Of a stretch of DNA of 64,000 nucleotides, positions 53,396 through 62,351 are shown in pieces; positions within the stretch are counted from its first letter, which is position 1; each line of letters opens with the position of its first letter. The position numbers were made by a program, and so were the translations under genes. The stretch spans positions 62,001 to 126,000 of the forward strand of contig JAEWHK010000052.1 of assembly GCA_023387815.1 (NCBI GenBank). The letters run 5' to 3'. A model generated the notes under the pieces. That model was not told the origin of the DNA. It searched no databases and was given only the letters and a program-made list of their open reading frames with translations. The stretch comes from Pseudomonadota bacterium (GTDB lineage: Bacteria > Pseudomonadota > Gammaproteobacteria > Burkholderiales > Burkholderiaceae_B).

Positions 53396-53742
53396 TCTGG
53401 TTGCAGTTCTTTCTGTTGCGCACTGAGACCAAGTCGACAGCCCATCGGCAAATTGAATTCAGAGTCTGAGTTCAATGTATTCCTCAATCGGATTTAAGAT
53501 TTCCTTGTGTTCGAGACCGCTCAATTGAACACAATATTACAAATGACATGAGGGGTCTTAGACAGTTGGACGCCTATTGCTTAAGTGATATATAAGTTAT
53601 TTGCATCTACCTAAATATAAACCGTTAAATAATCACCGTGAGATAGGTCTCATTACTCTTCCAGCGTGACAAGGTGCAGTATTATTCCAATTGAAAAAAG
53701 AGTTGACACTTTTGTTTGGTATTTGATAGGCTACCGCCCACT
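53396..53742. other. A/T-rich region upstream of the FCD regulator gene
   Basis: A 347-base gap. The left part shows nothing assignable; it becomes A/T-rich from ~53570. The promoter and palindrome of the regulator gene are at 53639-53730 (separate entry). Confidence 0.4.
53639..53730 (+). promoter_or_regulatory. Promoter of the FCD regulator gene with palindrome
   Basis: TTGACA at 53703-53708 and GATAGG at 53725-53730, 16 bases apart, form a sigma-70-like promoter 13 bases before the ATG. The flank AAAAAAGAGTTGACA then one base then TTTTG (53694-53714) recurs at 60624-60644 with a single difference. A palindrome TGAGATAGGTCTCA lies at 53639-53652 and may be the operator. Confidence 0.6.
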
Positions 53743-54417
53743 ATGAGCACCAGCGCTACAGAAACGACAATTAATAAGCAAGAGACCCAGATACCCTTGG
53801 CGGATTCGGTCTTCCAGAATATTCTGGATGCGATTTATGATGGCCGACTCGCTCCGGGCAGCATCATCAATGAAGCGTCAATGGCACAAGAGTTCGGCGT
53901 TAGCCGCGGCCCTGTTCGAGAGGCTATCCGGCGGTTGCAAGGTATCCAGTTAGTGACGCGGGAACCTTACATCAAGGCGAGAGTCATGTCACTCTCGGCA
54001 GAATCTGCGTTGGAGTTGTTCCAAATGCGCATGGCCCTGGAAGGGATGGCTTGCTACCTCGCAACACAGCGTATGTCTGATGCCGAGATTGATGCGCTCC
54101 TGAGTGAAATGGAGCAAGACCGGCAACTGCGGGCCAGCGGCATGGAACGGCCTCGGGTATTCGATTTTCATGAACGCGTTGTCCGAGCGAGCGGAAATCA
54201 GCGCATTATTGCCGCACTTTGTAGCGATCTTTATCATCTGCTTCGCATTTATCGGCGACACTCCGGTACCGTGCTGGAACGCAAGGACGACGCCTATATG
54301 GAGCACTGGCAGATCGTGCGAGCCATCAAAAGCCGGGATGGCAGTTTGGCCGAATCACTAATGCGTTCGCACATCGAGCGGGCGGCTAATCATCTGGTTC
54401 AACATTTGCCACTATAA
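53743..54417 (+). CDS. GntR family regulator with FCD domain
   Basis: About 224 residues from the ATG at 53743. Winged helix at ~15-80: SVFQNILDAIYDGRLAPGSIINEASMAQEFGVSRGPVREAIRRLQGIQLV. FCD domain: ALELFQMRMALEGMACYLATQRM, VFDFHERVVRASGNQRI and HWQIVRAIKSRDGSLAESLMRSHIERA (His/Asp ligands). It is convergent with the COG0523 GTPase gene and at the edge of the hydantoinase-aconitase-lyase cluster. The promoter shared with the lyase operon suggests that it regulates both itself and that operon. Confidence 0.92.
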   Translation: MSTSATETTINKQETQIPLADSVFQNILDAIYDGRLAPGSIINEASMAQEFGVSRGPVREAIRRLQGIQLVTREPYIKARVMSLSAESALELFQMRMALEGMACYLATQRMSDAEIDALLSEMEQDRQLRASGMERPRVFDFHERVVRASGNQRIIAALCSDLYHLLRIYRRHSGTVLERKDDAYMEHWQIVRAIKSRDGSLAESLMRSHIERAANHLVQHLPL

Positions 54418-54497
54418 GCACTTGTAGCAATAACAATAGCTAGCAGGGCGGAGAGCGAAGGTGATGGCGCTTCAATTGTATCGCTCATCGTGCACTT

Positions 54498-55511
54498 TCA
54501 ACCCTGGAGCAGGGCGACGGTATCTTCCAGCTCCTGCCAACTGAGTTTCTCGGTGATAAGAATCAGCGCGCCTTGTTGGGCGGGATCAATCGTACGTTGC
54601 AATCTTAGAGGGGCGCTGAAAAGATGACGCACACCGTGGACAGCGTAATATTCTCCGTCTTCCATGCGAAGAATGCCTTTGGCGCGAAGTAATGATTCGC
54701 CGTGACGGCGCTGCATATTGTGCACCCAACTGGCATATGCTTCCCAATGCACGGGTTTGTCGATGTGAAAGGTATGCGCAGTAATGCCATAGCGAAACAC
54801 ATGACCGAGCACGGTCGACTGAGGCTTTGTCGCCAAGTTGCCTGTCTGGCGCATGCAGACGGCCTCGGTACTGATGAGTAAGCGACCGATATCGTCCTTA
54901 TCTAGCGTTTGTCCGATATGTACTTCTGCATAAGAGTGATTGCGTTCTAGTTCGAATTTTAGTTCCTGGATCGTCGTAGAACTCTCAAGCAAATCCGTTT
55001 TGGTAAGAACGATATGGTCGGCGACCGCGAGCTGGGCGGCGGCTTCTTTGTATGTATTTATGGTTTTCGTGCCGTGGACACTATCGACGGTCGTGATGAC
55101 TCCCGCAAGACGGAAACGTCGGGCCACCGCCGGATCGCCGCCAATGGAATTGATGATCGCGCCAGGATCGGCCAGCCCGGAAGTTTCAATAACGATTCGT
55201 TCGAAATGGGGGATATCTTTTCTCAAACGGCGATAATAAAGCGACTCCAGGCTTTCCTGCAAGGACCCGCTCATGGCGCAGCAAAGACATCCCGAATCCA
55301 GTAGTATGATGTCAGTATCACTTGATTGATCCACAAGCATATGATCGAGCCCGATTTTCCCGAACTCGTTGATAATAACTGCCGTGTCAGATAATTCGGG
55401 GCGGTGAATCAGACGGCTCAACAGACTCGTCTTGCCGCTTCCCAGAAACCCCGTAAGCAGAAAAACTGGTGTTTGTTGCGAAGTGATCTTACTCGTTCTG
55501 TCTGACATCAT
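54498..55511 (-). CDS. COG0523 (CobW-like) GTPase, putative metallochaperone
   Basis: About 337 residues from the ATG at 55511 (a second ATG directly follows). Walker A GFLGSGKTSL near residue 20, the metal motif CLCC (C-x-C-C) in LLDSGCLCCAMSGSL, IVIETSGLADPG (Walker B region) and VLTKTDL (NKxD-like base motif). A C-terminal CobW domain ends at ~325 (GILRMEDGEYYAVHGVRHLF). The family delivers zinc, cobalt or iron to client proteins. Last gene of the leftward aconitase-hydantoinase-amidase operon, so the metal-dependent hydantoinase-type enzyme is the likely client. Confidence 0.9.
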   Translation of the reverse strand: MMSDRTSKITSQQTPVFLLTGFLGSGKTSLLSRLIHRPELSDTAVIINEFGKIGLDHMLVDQSSDTDIILLDSGCLCCAMSGSLQESLESLYYRRLRKDIPHFERIVIETSGLADPGAIINSIGGDPAVARRFRLAGVITTVDSVHGTKTINTYKEAAAQLAVADHIVLTKTDLLESSTTIQELKFELERNHSYAEVHIGQTLDKDDIGRLLISTEAVCMRQTGNLATKPQSTVLGHVFRYGITAHTFHIDKPVHWEAYASWVHNMQRRHGESLLRAKGILRMEDGEYYAVHGVRHLFSAPLRLQRTIDPAQQGALILITEKLSWQELEDTVALLQG

Positions 55512-55533
55512 ACACATTCCAAAGCGCTGGCAT

Positions 55534-56259
55534 TCATGCCAGGTTGGTCTCTGCAGCTGGCAATTCACGTAGATAGTTTTCAACCTCGATGACGGGGATT
55601 ACGTCGGCATACTTGCAGTTCAAATCGAATAGATTGACGGCGTGGCTGGCCTGGAAACGGTCAAACGACGCTTCTTCAGGAATAATAACCTTGAAATTGT
55701 ATGAATATGCATCGACCGCGGTTGCACGCAAGCAGCCGGATGTCGCGCAGCCTACCAATATCAGGGTGTCCACATCCAGGAAATTCAGGTGGCTCATGAA
55801 AATGGTACCGAAAAAGCACGATGGCTTCTGCTTGGTGATCCGGATATCCTGCGGGCGCGGCGCCAATGGTGCCACTGTTTCAGTCGCATGTGTATTGGCG
55901 ACTACAGTTTTCTCCCCGCCCCGATGATTTTTACCAACCTGGATCCCGCTATCGAGCAGGTCAGGCCTGCGTCCACTTTCTGTGTAGAAAACTGGAATGT
56001 TTTTGTCGCGGGCCAGTTCGAGCAGCGGGACCATATGCGCCACCGCCTCCCACGCTTCGCGGCCGCAATGTGTGCGATACTGTTCCAGACCTTCCAGGAT
56101 GTCCTGCGGCGTATCGCCGCAGAAATTGTATTGGACGTCGATAATGAAAAGGGCCGGACGTTTGCCGAAGCCACCGCGCCTGCCATAGCCCGCTGCCTTA
56201 AGGACTTGTTTATCGCGCTCCGTCAGGAAGTCTTCCCAAATTCTCTTGGTTTCGCTCAT
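55534..56259 (-). CDS. Isochorismatase-family amidohydrolase (N-carbamoylsarcosine/maleamate amidase-like)
   Basis: About 241 residues from the ATG at 56259 (MSETKRIWED). Catalytic triad pattern: Asp in ALFIIDVQYNFCG, Lys in RITKQKPSCFFGT, and nucleophilic Cys in VGCATSGCLRATAVDAYSY with the cis-peptide before it. The C-terminal CLRATAVDA segment is as in N-carbamoylsarcosine amidase and the maleamate amidase NicF. It hydrolyses an amide or carbamoyl group. Sits 34 bases downstream of the hydantoinase-type gene, which fits sequential ring opening and deamidation. Confidence 0.88.
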   Translation of the reverse strand: MSETKRIWEDFLTERDKQVLKAAGYGRRGGFGKRPALFIIDVQYNFCGDTPQDILEGLEQYRTHCGREAWEAVAHMVPLLELARDKNIPVFYTESGRRPDLLDSGIQVGKNHRGGEKTVVANTHATETVAPLAPRPQDIRITKQKPSCFFGTIFMSHLNFLDVDTLILVGCATSGCLRATAVDAYSYNFKVIIPEEASFDRFQASHAVNLFDLNCKYADVIPVIEVENYLRELPAAETNLA

Positions 56260-56293
56260 GTGTGTTCCTATCAATTAAAGTTCGAAATGGTAA

Positions 56294-57664
56294 TCAGGGA
56301 TGTAGGCGTCGCAGAAAGCGGCCGCCGGGCATATTTCTTGTGTCTTCGGTGATTCGACCTTCCTGCGCAATGGTGCGACCCCGAACCAGCGTGCGAACCG
56401 GCCAACCTTTGAGTGTCATGCCTTCATAAGGTGAATAGTCCGAATTTGACTCCAGAACGTCCGGGTTCACAGATCTTTCAAGGTCGGGGTTCACGATCAC
56501 AAGGTCGGCGTCCTTGCCAATTGCGATGCTTCCCTTTCCTGGCATGCCATATATGGCTGCGGCATTTTCGCTGGCGATTCTCACTAGTGTTTCGAGAGGA
56601 ATCTGACGCTTGTGATAGCCTTCATGGAGCAGAATAGGCAAAATCATCCCGGTACCAGGAAAGCCGTTACTGGCACCCCAAATATCTTTATCCTTGGTTT
56701 CGCGCTTACGCGGCACGTGATCTGAGCCGATGGTCGTGATTGATCCGTCCATGACGCCTTCCCACATGGCTTCCACATCGTCCTGACCTCTGACTGGCGG
56801 GTTGACTTTGGCATAGGTGCCGGCAGCCGACTCATCGTTCAGGAATAGATAGTGTGGGCATGTTTCAACGTACATTGGTGGTGCATGTGCAGTGAGGCGA
56901 TGACGGCGTACTTCGTTCAGTGCTTCCCGGCTGCTCAGGTGTACGATATTAACTGGCGTGCCGGTTTTTGTGGCAAAGTAGCATACGCGATGTACGTTCT
57001 CTGCCTCAAGGAAATCGGGACTTTGTTCGTTCCATGCTTTCAGATCGTCGCGCCCCGCTGCACGCAAGGGGTCTCGTAGCAAAGGAATCACTTCGACGTT
57101 CTCGCAATGCACGCCAAGAACTGCACCAGGTATTTTTGCGGTTTCACGCAGGGCCGCGAACAATAGGCCGTCATCAATATCGGTAAATCCCTTAGAAAGT
57201 CCTGCCGCGCCCTTGTACATCATGTAGAGCTTATATGAAGGAACACCGAACCGCCGGGAAATCTCTTCGAGTGTCTCGACGTGCAGATGGCTGGTGATGC
57301 CGAAGTGAAAACCGAAATCTATGCAGCTCTGTCGTTCAGCACGTTCGCGGACAGAATCAAACGAATCTCGTATATCTGCCGAGCGATGGAAAGATAGTAC
57401 CGTTGTCGTACCGCCTAATGCGGCAAAGCGGCTTTCAGTCAGAAAGTCGGTTTCGGGCGAGCCAAAGCCGAAATGGACATGCGGGTCGATAACGCCGGGA
57501 AGTGTCCATAGACCTTCGCAGTCAATGGTTTCCCGGGCTGTAAGTTCCATGTTGGGTTCAGTGATGGTCGCGATTCGGCCATCAAGTATGCCGATCTGCC
57601 CAGGAGTAAGGCCTTTGCCCGGCAGCATGATTTGAGAGTTGGTCAGTACGAGATCAAGTTGCAT
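56294..57664 (-). CDS. Cyclic amidohydrolase (hydantoinase/dihydropyrimidinase/allantoinase family)
   Basis: 456 residues. Metal ligands are in place: His62-x-His64 in GVIDPHVHFGFG, the bridging Lys region SYKLYMMYKGAAG, His in GVHCENVEV, His in IVHLSSREAL, and Asp in TIGSDHVPRKRE. FLTESRFAALGGTTTVLSF and the final APNGF-type segment place it with the D-hydantoinase/allantoinase branch rather than dihydroorotase. The enzyme opens a cyclic imide, ureide or hydantoin. Located between the aconitase and amidase genes in one leftward operon. Confidence 0.9.
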   Translation of the reverse strand: MQLDLVLTNSQIMLPGKGLTPGQIGILDGRIATITEPNMELTARETIDCEGLWTLPGVIDPHVHFGFGSPETDFLTESRFAALGGTTTVLSFHRSADIRDSFDSVRERAERQSCIDFGFHFGITSHLHVETLEEISRRFGVPSYKLYMMYKGAAGLSKGFTDIDDGLLFAALRETAKIPGAVLGVHCENVEVIPLLRDPLRAAGRDDLKAWNEQSPDFLEAENVHRVCYFATKTGTPVNIVHLSSREALNEVRRHRLTAHAPPMYVETCPHYLFLNDESAAGTYAKVNPPVRGQDDVEAMWEGVMDGSITTIGSDHVPRKRETKDKDIWGASNGFPGTGMILPILLHEGYHKRQIPLETLVRIASENAAAIYGMPGKGSIAIGKDADLVIVNPDLERSVNPDVLESNSDYSPYEGMTLKGWPVRTLVRGRTIAQEGRITEDTRNMPGGRFLRRLHP

Positions 57665-57685
57665 GTGGTGTTGTCTTGAATGTTA

Positions 57686-60406
57686 TTAATGAGTGGCGTT
57701 CGAGTGGTCGGCGCTGCGGGCGGCGTTTTCCCGCAGGAAGGAACGCAGTACGCTGGAAGGAATACCGCCCTCCGAAATGAGTTGACGCTCGGCTGCTGTC
57801 AACACCTGTGGGCGAACCTGGAAGCGGATTTCCTGGCCATCCTGACGCGCGATGACATCGACTAGCGTGTTGTCCCTAACGGCGGCCTCGATATTTTCAA
57901 AATGGAAAGACTCGCTCCCATTTAGGCCCAATTGTCGCCATCCCTGTCCGGCCAGGAATGCGAGCGGTAGAATGCCCATGCCGACCAAATTGGCCCGATG
58001 AATTCGCTCATAGGATTCGGCGATGACCGCTTGTATCCCCAAAAGGGCGGAGCCTTTCGCGGCCCAGTCTCGGCTGCTGCCGGTCCCGTATTCCTTGCCT
58101 GCCAAGATAATGGTACCTATACTTTCCTCTTGATAACGTGTCGCCGCTTCAAATATCGTCATGGTCTCGTCGTCCGGGTAGTGCTTTGTGAATCCTCCTT
58201 CTACTTCGGGCATCATCAGGTTCTTGATGCGTATATTGGCGAAGGTGGCGCGCGTCATGACTCGATAATTGCAGCGGCGCGAGACATAGCTGTTAAAGTC
58301 ACGTGGCGCGATGCCAGCTTCCAGCAGGAACTGGCCGGCCGGTGTATCGCTAGGGATTTCACCGCCCGGAGATATATGATCCGTTGTCAGGGAGTCGCCG
58401 AAAGCGGCCAGCACGCGCGTCGTTTGTAGTGTGCGTCCCAGGCGTGTCAGTCCGTCGCTTTGCGGGAGTTGTTTGAAAAATGGCGGTTCGACAAGATATT
58501 GCGAATCGGGATTCCAAGGAAACACCAAACCTTCGGGTGCGGGCAGGTTGCGCCATATTTCCGTGTCGATCAAACTGGCATCGTAAGTTTGAGTGAAAGT
58601 ATCGGGACGGTTAGCCAGAGGCAGCAGTTCGTCGGTTTCTTCCTGTGTTGGCCAGATATCGCGCAGATAAATGGCCTTGCCTTCTTGGTCGACACCTAAA
58701 GGTTCCCTTTCGAAATCAATGTCGATTCGTCCTGCCAGCGCATAGGCAACGACAAGAGGCGGTGCGCCGATGTAATTTGCACGAATCAGTTTATGTATTC
58801 GACCTTCGAAATTGCGGTTACCAGACAAGGCTGCAGCGACGACCAGGCCTTTCCTTTCGATTTGCTCGGCTACGGCTTCGTCCAATGGACCTGATTTTCC
58901 ACCACAGGTGGTGCAGCCGTATCCGATCAGGTGAAACCCGAGTGAGGCCAGCGGCGCCAGTAAATTAGCCTCTTCCAGATACCGCGTTACGGTCCGCGAT
59001 CCCGGGGCGAGCGAGGTCTTGACCCACGCTGGCACGGTCAGGCCCAGGCCGACCGCCTTGCTGGCCACTAGTCCTGCCGCGATCATCACACCTGGATTGG
59101 AAGTGTTAGTGCACGAGGTGATCGCAGCGAGTACCACGGCACCATGGCCCAGTTTATCAATACTGTCGACTTTCGTCGCTGGTTGGCGCTTTGGTAGCTT
59201 CGGCGCATCGAATCCCCCTTCAGACAGGGGCATGCTCAGGCGTTTCGTGAAGTCTTTGGCGACAAGATCGATCGACAACCGATCCTGCGGTCGGCGCGGC
59301 CCCGCCATTGAGGGGCGTGCCTGTGACAAGTCGATCTCTACTATGCGACTGTAGCGAGGCGTCTGATCAGGAGAAGTACGGAACAGGCCGTTCGCTTTTC
59401 CGTAGACTTCGATGCGTTCAACATGCTCTGGCTCGCGCCCCGAGCTGCGCAGATAGTCGAGAGTGCGTTCGTCGATCGGAAAAAAGCCACAGGTTGCACC
59501 GTATTCGGGTGCCATATTGGCGATCGTCGCACGTTCCTGTACGGATAATGTAGGAAGCGCCGAACCGAAAAATTCAACCATTGTGCCGGTAACGCCATAT
59601 TCGCGTAAGGCCTGGGTGATAAGCAGGGCCGCGTCCGTCGTCTGGGCCGGTGGTGGGATAGTCCCAACCAGCCTGACGCCAATCACTTCCGGAATAGGGA
59701 ATGTATAGGCGTGTCCTAGCAGAGCTGCCTCAGCGTCGATGCCGCCTACGCCCCAGCCCAGGACGCCAAGCGCGTTAATCATAGGCGTGTGAGAGTCGCC
59801 TCCGATAACGAAATCCGGATACGTCCAGGTTTCGCCGTTCCGCTGCTCAATAGCAACCACCGAGGCGATATGTTCCAGATTAACCTGGTGGATTATTCCG
59901 GTGCCGGGCGGAAATACTCGCAAGCCCCGGAATGCCTGTTGCGCCCATTTCAGAAACGTATATCTTTCCTCATTGCGATCAAACTCGTGCCTCAGATTCT
60001 GGACCACGGCGTTCTTGTTCCCCCAAATGTCCACTTGCAAAGAATGGTCTACCACCAGATCGACTGGAATGCGGGTATCGACTGTGGCCGGATCGCCGTT
60101 ATTGCGCGCTACGGCGTCGCGCAGTGCCGCCAGGTCCTGGAGTACGGGTAAGCCGCTGGAGTCGGGGAGAATGACCCGTGCGACATGCAATGGCAGTTCG
60201 GCACCGATATTCTCTTGCCAACTGAGCAGCGCAGTCACTTCACTATCGGCAACGTTCAGACCCCATGTCCTATGACGACATACGTTCTCGAGAAGGATGC
60301 GTATGACGTACGGAAAGCACGATAAGGACAGCCCGGCTGCCGAGGTGACTGCTTCTAAGTTGGTATAGCGAAAAGATTGCTGACGTATCTGAATGTGTTG
60401 AGTCAT
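57686..60406 (-). CDS. Aconitase-family hydratase (AcnA-like, divergent)
   Basis: 906 residues with the whole AcnA architecture: 4Fe-4S ligands in ITSCTNTSNPGV and GYGCTTCGGKSGPL, PEYGATCGFFPIDERTLDYL, RNFEGRIHKLIRANYIGAPPLVVAYALAG, GDSLTTDHISPGGEIPSDTPAG and the C-terminal GKEYGTGSSRDWAAKG. Compared with AcnA as I remember it, several conserved sites differ: QDFTG is PDSSG, DSHTTM is DSHTPM, the segment after CTTC is GGK instead of IGN, and SRRGNHEVM reads SRRCNYRVM. So a substrate other than citrate is likely. First gene of the leftward operon with hydantoinase-type and amidase genes. Confidence 0.88.
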   Translation of the reverse strand: MTQHIQIRQQSFRYTNLEAVTSAAGLSLSCFPYVIRILLENVCRHRTWGLNVADSEVTALLSWQENIGAELPLHVARVILPDSSGLPVLQDLAALRDAVARNNGDPATVDTRIPVDLVVDHSLQVDIWGNKNAVVQNLRHEFDRNEERYTFLKWAQQAFRGLRVFPPGTGIIHQVNLEHIASVVAIEQRNGETWTYPDFVIGGDSHTPMINALGVLGWGVGGIDAEAALLGHAYTFPIPEVIGVRLVGTIPPPAQTTDAALLITQALREYGVTGTMVEFFGSALPTLSVQERATIANMAPEYGATCGFFPIDERTLDYLRSSGREPEHVERIEVYGKANGLFRTSPDQTPRYSRIVEIDLSQARPSMAGPRRPQDRLSIDLVAKDFTKRLSMPLSEGGFDAPKLPKRQPATKVDSIDKLGHGAVVLAAITSCTNTSNPGVMIAAGLVASKAVGLGLTVPAWVKTSLAPGSRTVTRYLEEANLLAPLASLGFHLIGYGCTTCGGKSGPLDEAVAEQIERKGLVVAAALSGNRNFEGRIHKLIRANYIGAPPLVVAYALAGRIDIDFEREPLGVDQEGKAIYLRDIWPTQEETDELLPLANRPDTFTQTYDASLIDTEIWRNLPAPEGLVFPWNPDSQYLVEPPFFKQLPQSDGLTRLGRTLQTTRVLAAFGDSLTTDHISPGGEIPSDTPAGQFLLEAGIAPRDFNSYVSRRCNYRVMTRATFANIRIKNLMMPEVEGGFTKHYPDDETMTIFEAATRYQEESIGTIILAGKEYGTGSSRDWAAKGSALLGIQAVIAESYERIHRANLVGMGILPLAFLAGQGWRQLGLNGSESFHFENIEAAVRDNTLVDVIARQDGQEIRFQVRPQVLTAAERQLISEGGIPSSVLRSFLRENAARSADHSNATH

Positions 60407-60488
60407 CTCAATAGCGTAAAGGATATGTGAGGCACTGCATTAAGGTTATGACTATCAGGATTAAATGTCAACAGTTATCATAATAAGT

Positions 60489-60504
60489 TAATGAGTGCAT
60501 TAAT
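60489..60504. promoter_or_regulatory. Candidate operator palindrome TTAATGAGTGCATTAA
   Basis: Perfect six-base arms TTAATG/CATTAA around AGTG, 83 bases before the aconitase start codon, in the divergent control region. Plausible binding site for the FCD regulator encoded at 53743. Confidence 0.4.
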
Positions 60505-60623
60505 CTTAAAAATTTCTAATAGAAAGAATTATTATAAAAAATAACGTGATTAATCAATATATTAAATACAAATCACTCAATATATTTAGTCTATTCAGCT
60601 AACAGCATTGGAAGTTGTCTCGT

Positions 60624-60660
60624 AAAAAAGAGTTGACAGTTTTGGGACTTGATTGATAAT
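60624..60660 (+). promoter_or_regulatory. Promoter of the lyase operon, near-copy of the FCD regulator promoter
   Basis: TTGACA at 60633-60638 and GATAAT at 60655-60660, 16 bases apart. The flanking 21-base stretch 60624-60644 differs from 53694-53714 at one position only, and the -35/-10 spacing is the same. Confidence 0.65.
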
Positions 60661-60742
60661 CTGACCTTCAATCGAGGTCTCCCATCCTGCGCGATTTCGC
60701 TGCAGGCCAAAATGTGTTTACTTTTCTAGGATTGAACTAAGA

Positions 60743-61636
60743 ATGAATAGCGCCAGCAAATTTCGGGCATTGCTAAACAGTGAAGCCTTTATCGTTTCAC
60801 CCGGTGTATACGATGGTTATAGTATCCGTCTGGTTGAAGCCGCTGGCTTCAAGACGGCCTGCACCAGCGGTGCCGCACTATCTAATTCCCTGCTCGGCGT
60901 GCCCGACATCGGAGTCATGGGACTGGCCGAAAACGTTAACCATTGCCGTAATCTGGCGCGTTCGGTTTCCATTCCCCTGACGGCAGATGCCGATACGGGA
61001 TATGGCAATCCTGTCAATGTTTTTCATACCGTGAAATCGTTCGAAGAGGCGGGCGTTGCGGGGATCAACCTTGAGGATCAGGTCAGCCCCAAGCGCTGCG
61101 GTCACATGCCAGGCAAGGACGTGGTCAGCCAGGCGGAAATGGTAAAGAAAATCGAAGCTGCGTGCCTGGCGCGTCGGAATGATGACTTTGTTATCGTTGC
61201 ACGAACAGACTCCCTGGCAGTGGAGGGAATCGAAGGCACTATCAGGCGAGCTAAAGCCTATGCTACGGCGGGCGCGGATATGTTATTTCCGGACGCGGTG
61301 CGTACCGAAGATGATATCAAACGCATTGTCGATGCTGCGGGCATTCCGGTAAGTATCAATATGGGATTCGGCATTCGCGCGCGTCCCACGACACCTCTAA
61401 TTCCACTGCCTCGGCTTAAAGAGCTGGGAGTCCGGCGCATTAGTCTTCCTCGCATGCTACCGGCGGCCGCAATTCATGGTATGCAGCAGGCATTAGGCGT
61501 CATGCGGGAAGTGATCGACACTGGCAAGCCGGCTGACCGGCCTGATCTGCTTGTGGGTATCGAGGACATTATGAAGCTTATGGATTATGAAAACATGCGT
61601 GCCCTTGAAAAGCGCCTAACCACACTGGATGCGTGA
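60743..61636 (+). CDS. Isocitrate lyase/PEP mutase family lyase
   Basis: 297 residues. Superfamily motifs: SPGVYDGYSIRLVEAAGFKTACTSGAAL, LTADADTGYGNPVNV (metal-binding Asp pair), GINLEDQVSPKRCGHMPGK (the catalytic Cys of lyases, as in KRCGH) and DFVIVARTDSLAVEG. Closest models are 2-methylisocitrate lyase, 2,3-dimethylmalate lyase and oxaloacetate decarboxylase. It would split an alpha-hydroxy (or oxo) diacid to pyruvate or a related keto acid. Opposite the aconitase operon and first in an operon with two SDRs and a Bug receptor. Confidence 0.9.
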   Translation: MNSASKFRALLNSEAFIVSPGVYDGYSIRLVEAAGFKTACTSGAALSNSLLGVPDIGVMGLAENVNHCRNLARSVSIPLTADADTGYGNPVNVFHTVKSFEEAGVAGINLEDQVSPKRCGHMPGKDVVSQAEMVKKIEAACLARRNDDFVIVARTDSLAVEGIEGTIRRAKAYATAGADMLFPDAVRTEDDIKRIVDAAGIPVSINMGFGIRARPTTPLIPLPRLKELGVRRISLPRMLPAAAIHGMQQALGVMREVIDTGKPADRPDLLVGIEDIMKLMDYENMRALEKRLTTLDA

Positions 61637-61643
61637 GAAAGCG

Positions 61644-62351
61644 ATGTGCGCTGATCGAGTCGCCGTGATTACCGGTTCAGCATCGGGTATCGGCCTTGCG
61701 CTCGCGCGGCAACTGCTGGAGGCGGGCTGGATTGTGCATGGCATCGATCGACAGAGTTCTCCCGAGATTAGCCTGGCGTCTTACTTTCATCATCAGTGCG
61801 ATTTGGCAGACCCAATCAGTCTCGAAGGTCTGGAGGAGGCACTGCCCGGAGAAGTGCGCGCCTTCGTGCATTGTGCCGGAATTATGCGCAGCGGCGGCGC
61901 GTTTGATGCCAGTCGACAGGACACAGAATTACTGTGGTCCGTGCACGGTGCAGCTGCGTTACAGCTAGTGGGACTGGTAGCGCCGCGTCTGACGCGAGGG
62001 CAGGGACGAATTGTGCTGGTATCGAGTCGCGCAGTTTTAGGCCGTGCGCAGCGGGCAGCGTATGCGGCAACCAAGGCTGCACAAATCGGCATGGCGCGCA
62101 GTCTTGCTGCCGAACTGATCAGCCTGGGTATTACTGTCAATGTCGTGGCTCCTGGCGCAGTTGACACCCCCATGCTCAGCGATCCGGCGCGCGGTGCGCC
62201 TGCAATGATCGATCTGCCAATAGGGCGTTTGATCCGTGTCGAAGAAGTCACTGCGGCAATTGTGTTTTTTCTTTCTACCGAGGCTGGCGCCATTACAGGG
62301 CAGACGCTGTATGTCTGTGGCGGCGCTTCGCTTGGCGGGGGGACAGTATGA
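61644..62351 (+). CDS. SDR family oxidoreductase
   Basis: About 235 residues from the ATG at 61644, preceded by GAGAAAG; an earlier ATG at 61629 overlaps the lyase stop. Short-chain dehydrogenase: VAVITGSASGIGLALARQLL (NAD(P) loop), HCAGIMRSGG (NNAG-type), IVLVSSRAVLG (Ser) and YAATK (Tyr, Lys). The stop overlaps the next SDR by four bases. Probably oxidises or reduces a hydroxyl/keto group of a pathway intermediate. Confidence 0.9.
   Translation: MCADRVAVITGSASGIGLALARQLLEAGWIVHGIDRQSSPEISLASYFHHQCDLADPISLEGLEEALPGEVRAFVHCAGIMRSGGAFDASRQDTELLWSVHGAAALQLVGLVAPRLTRGQGRIVLVSSRAVLGRAQRAAYAATKAAQIGMARSLAAELISLGITVNVVAPGAVDTPMLSDPARGAPAMIDLPIGRLIRVEEVTAAIVFFLSTEAGAITGQTLYVCGGASLGGGTV

Larger units (their letters stand above)
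60407..60742. other. Divergent A/T-rich control region of the aconitase and lyase operons
   Basis: A 336-base gap. About 60460-60600 is strongly A/T-rich, which is unlike the surrounding genes. It contains the palindrome at 60489-60504 and the rightward promoter at 60624-60660, described separately. I see no gene. Confidence 0.5.
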
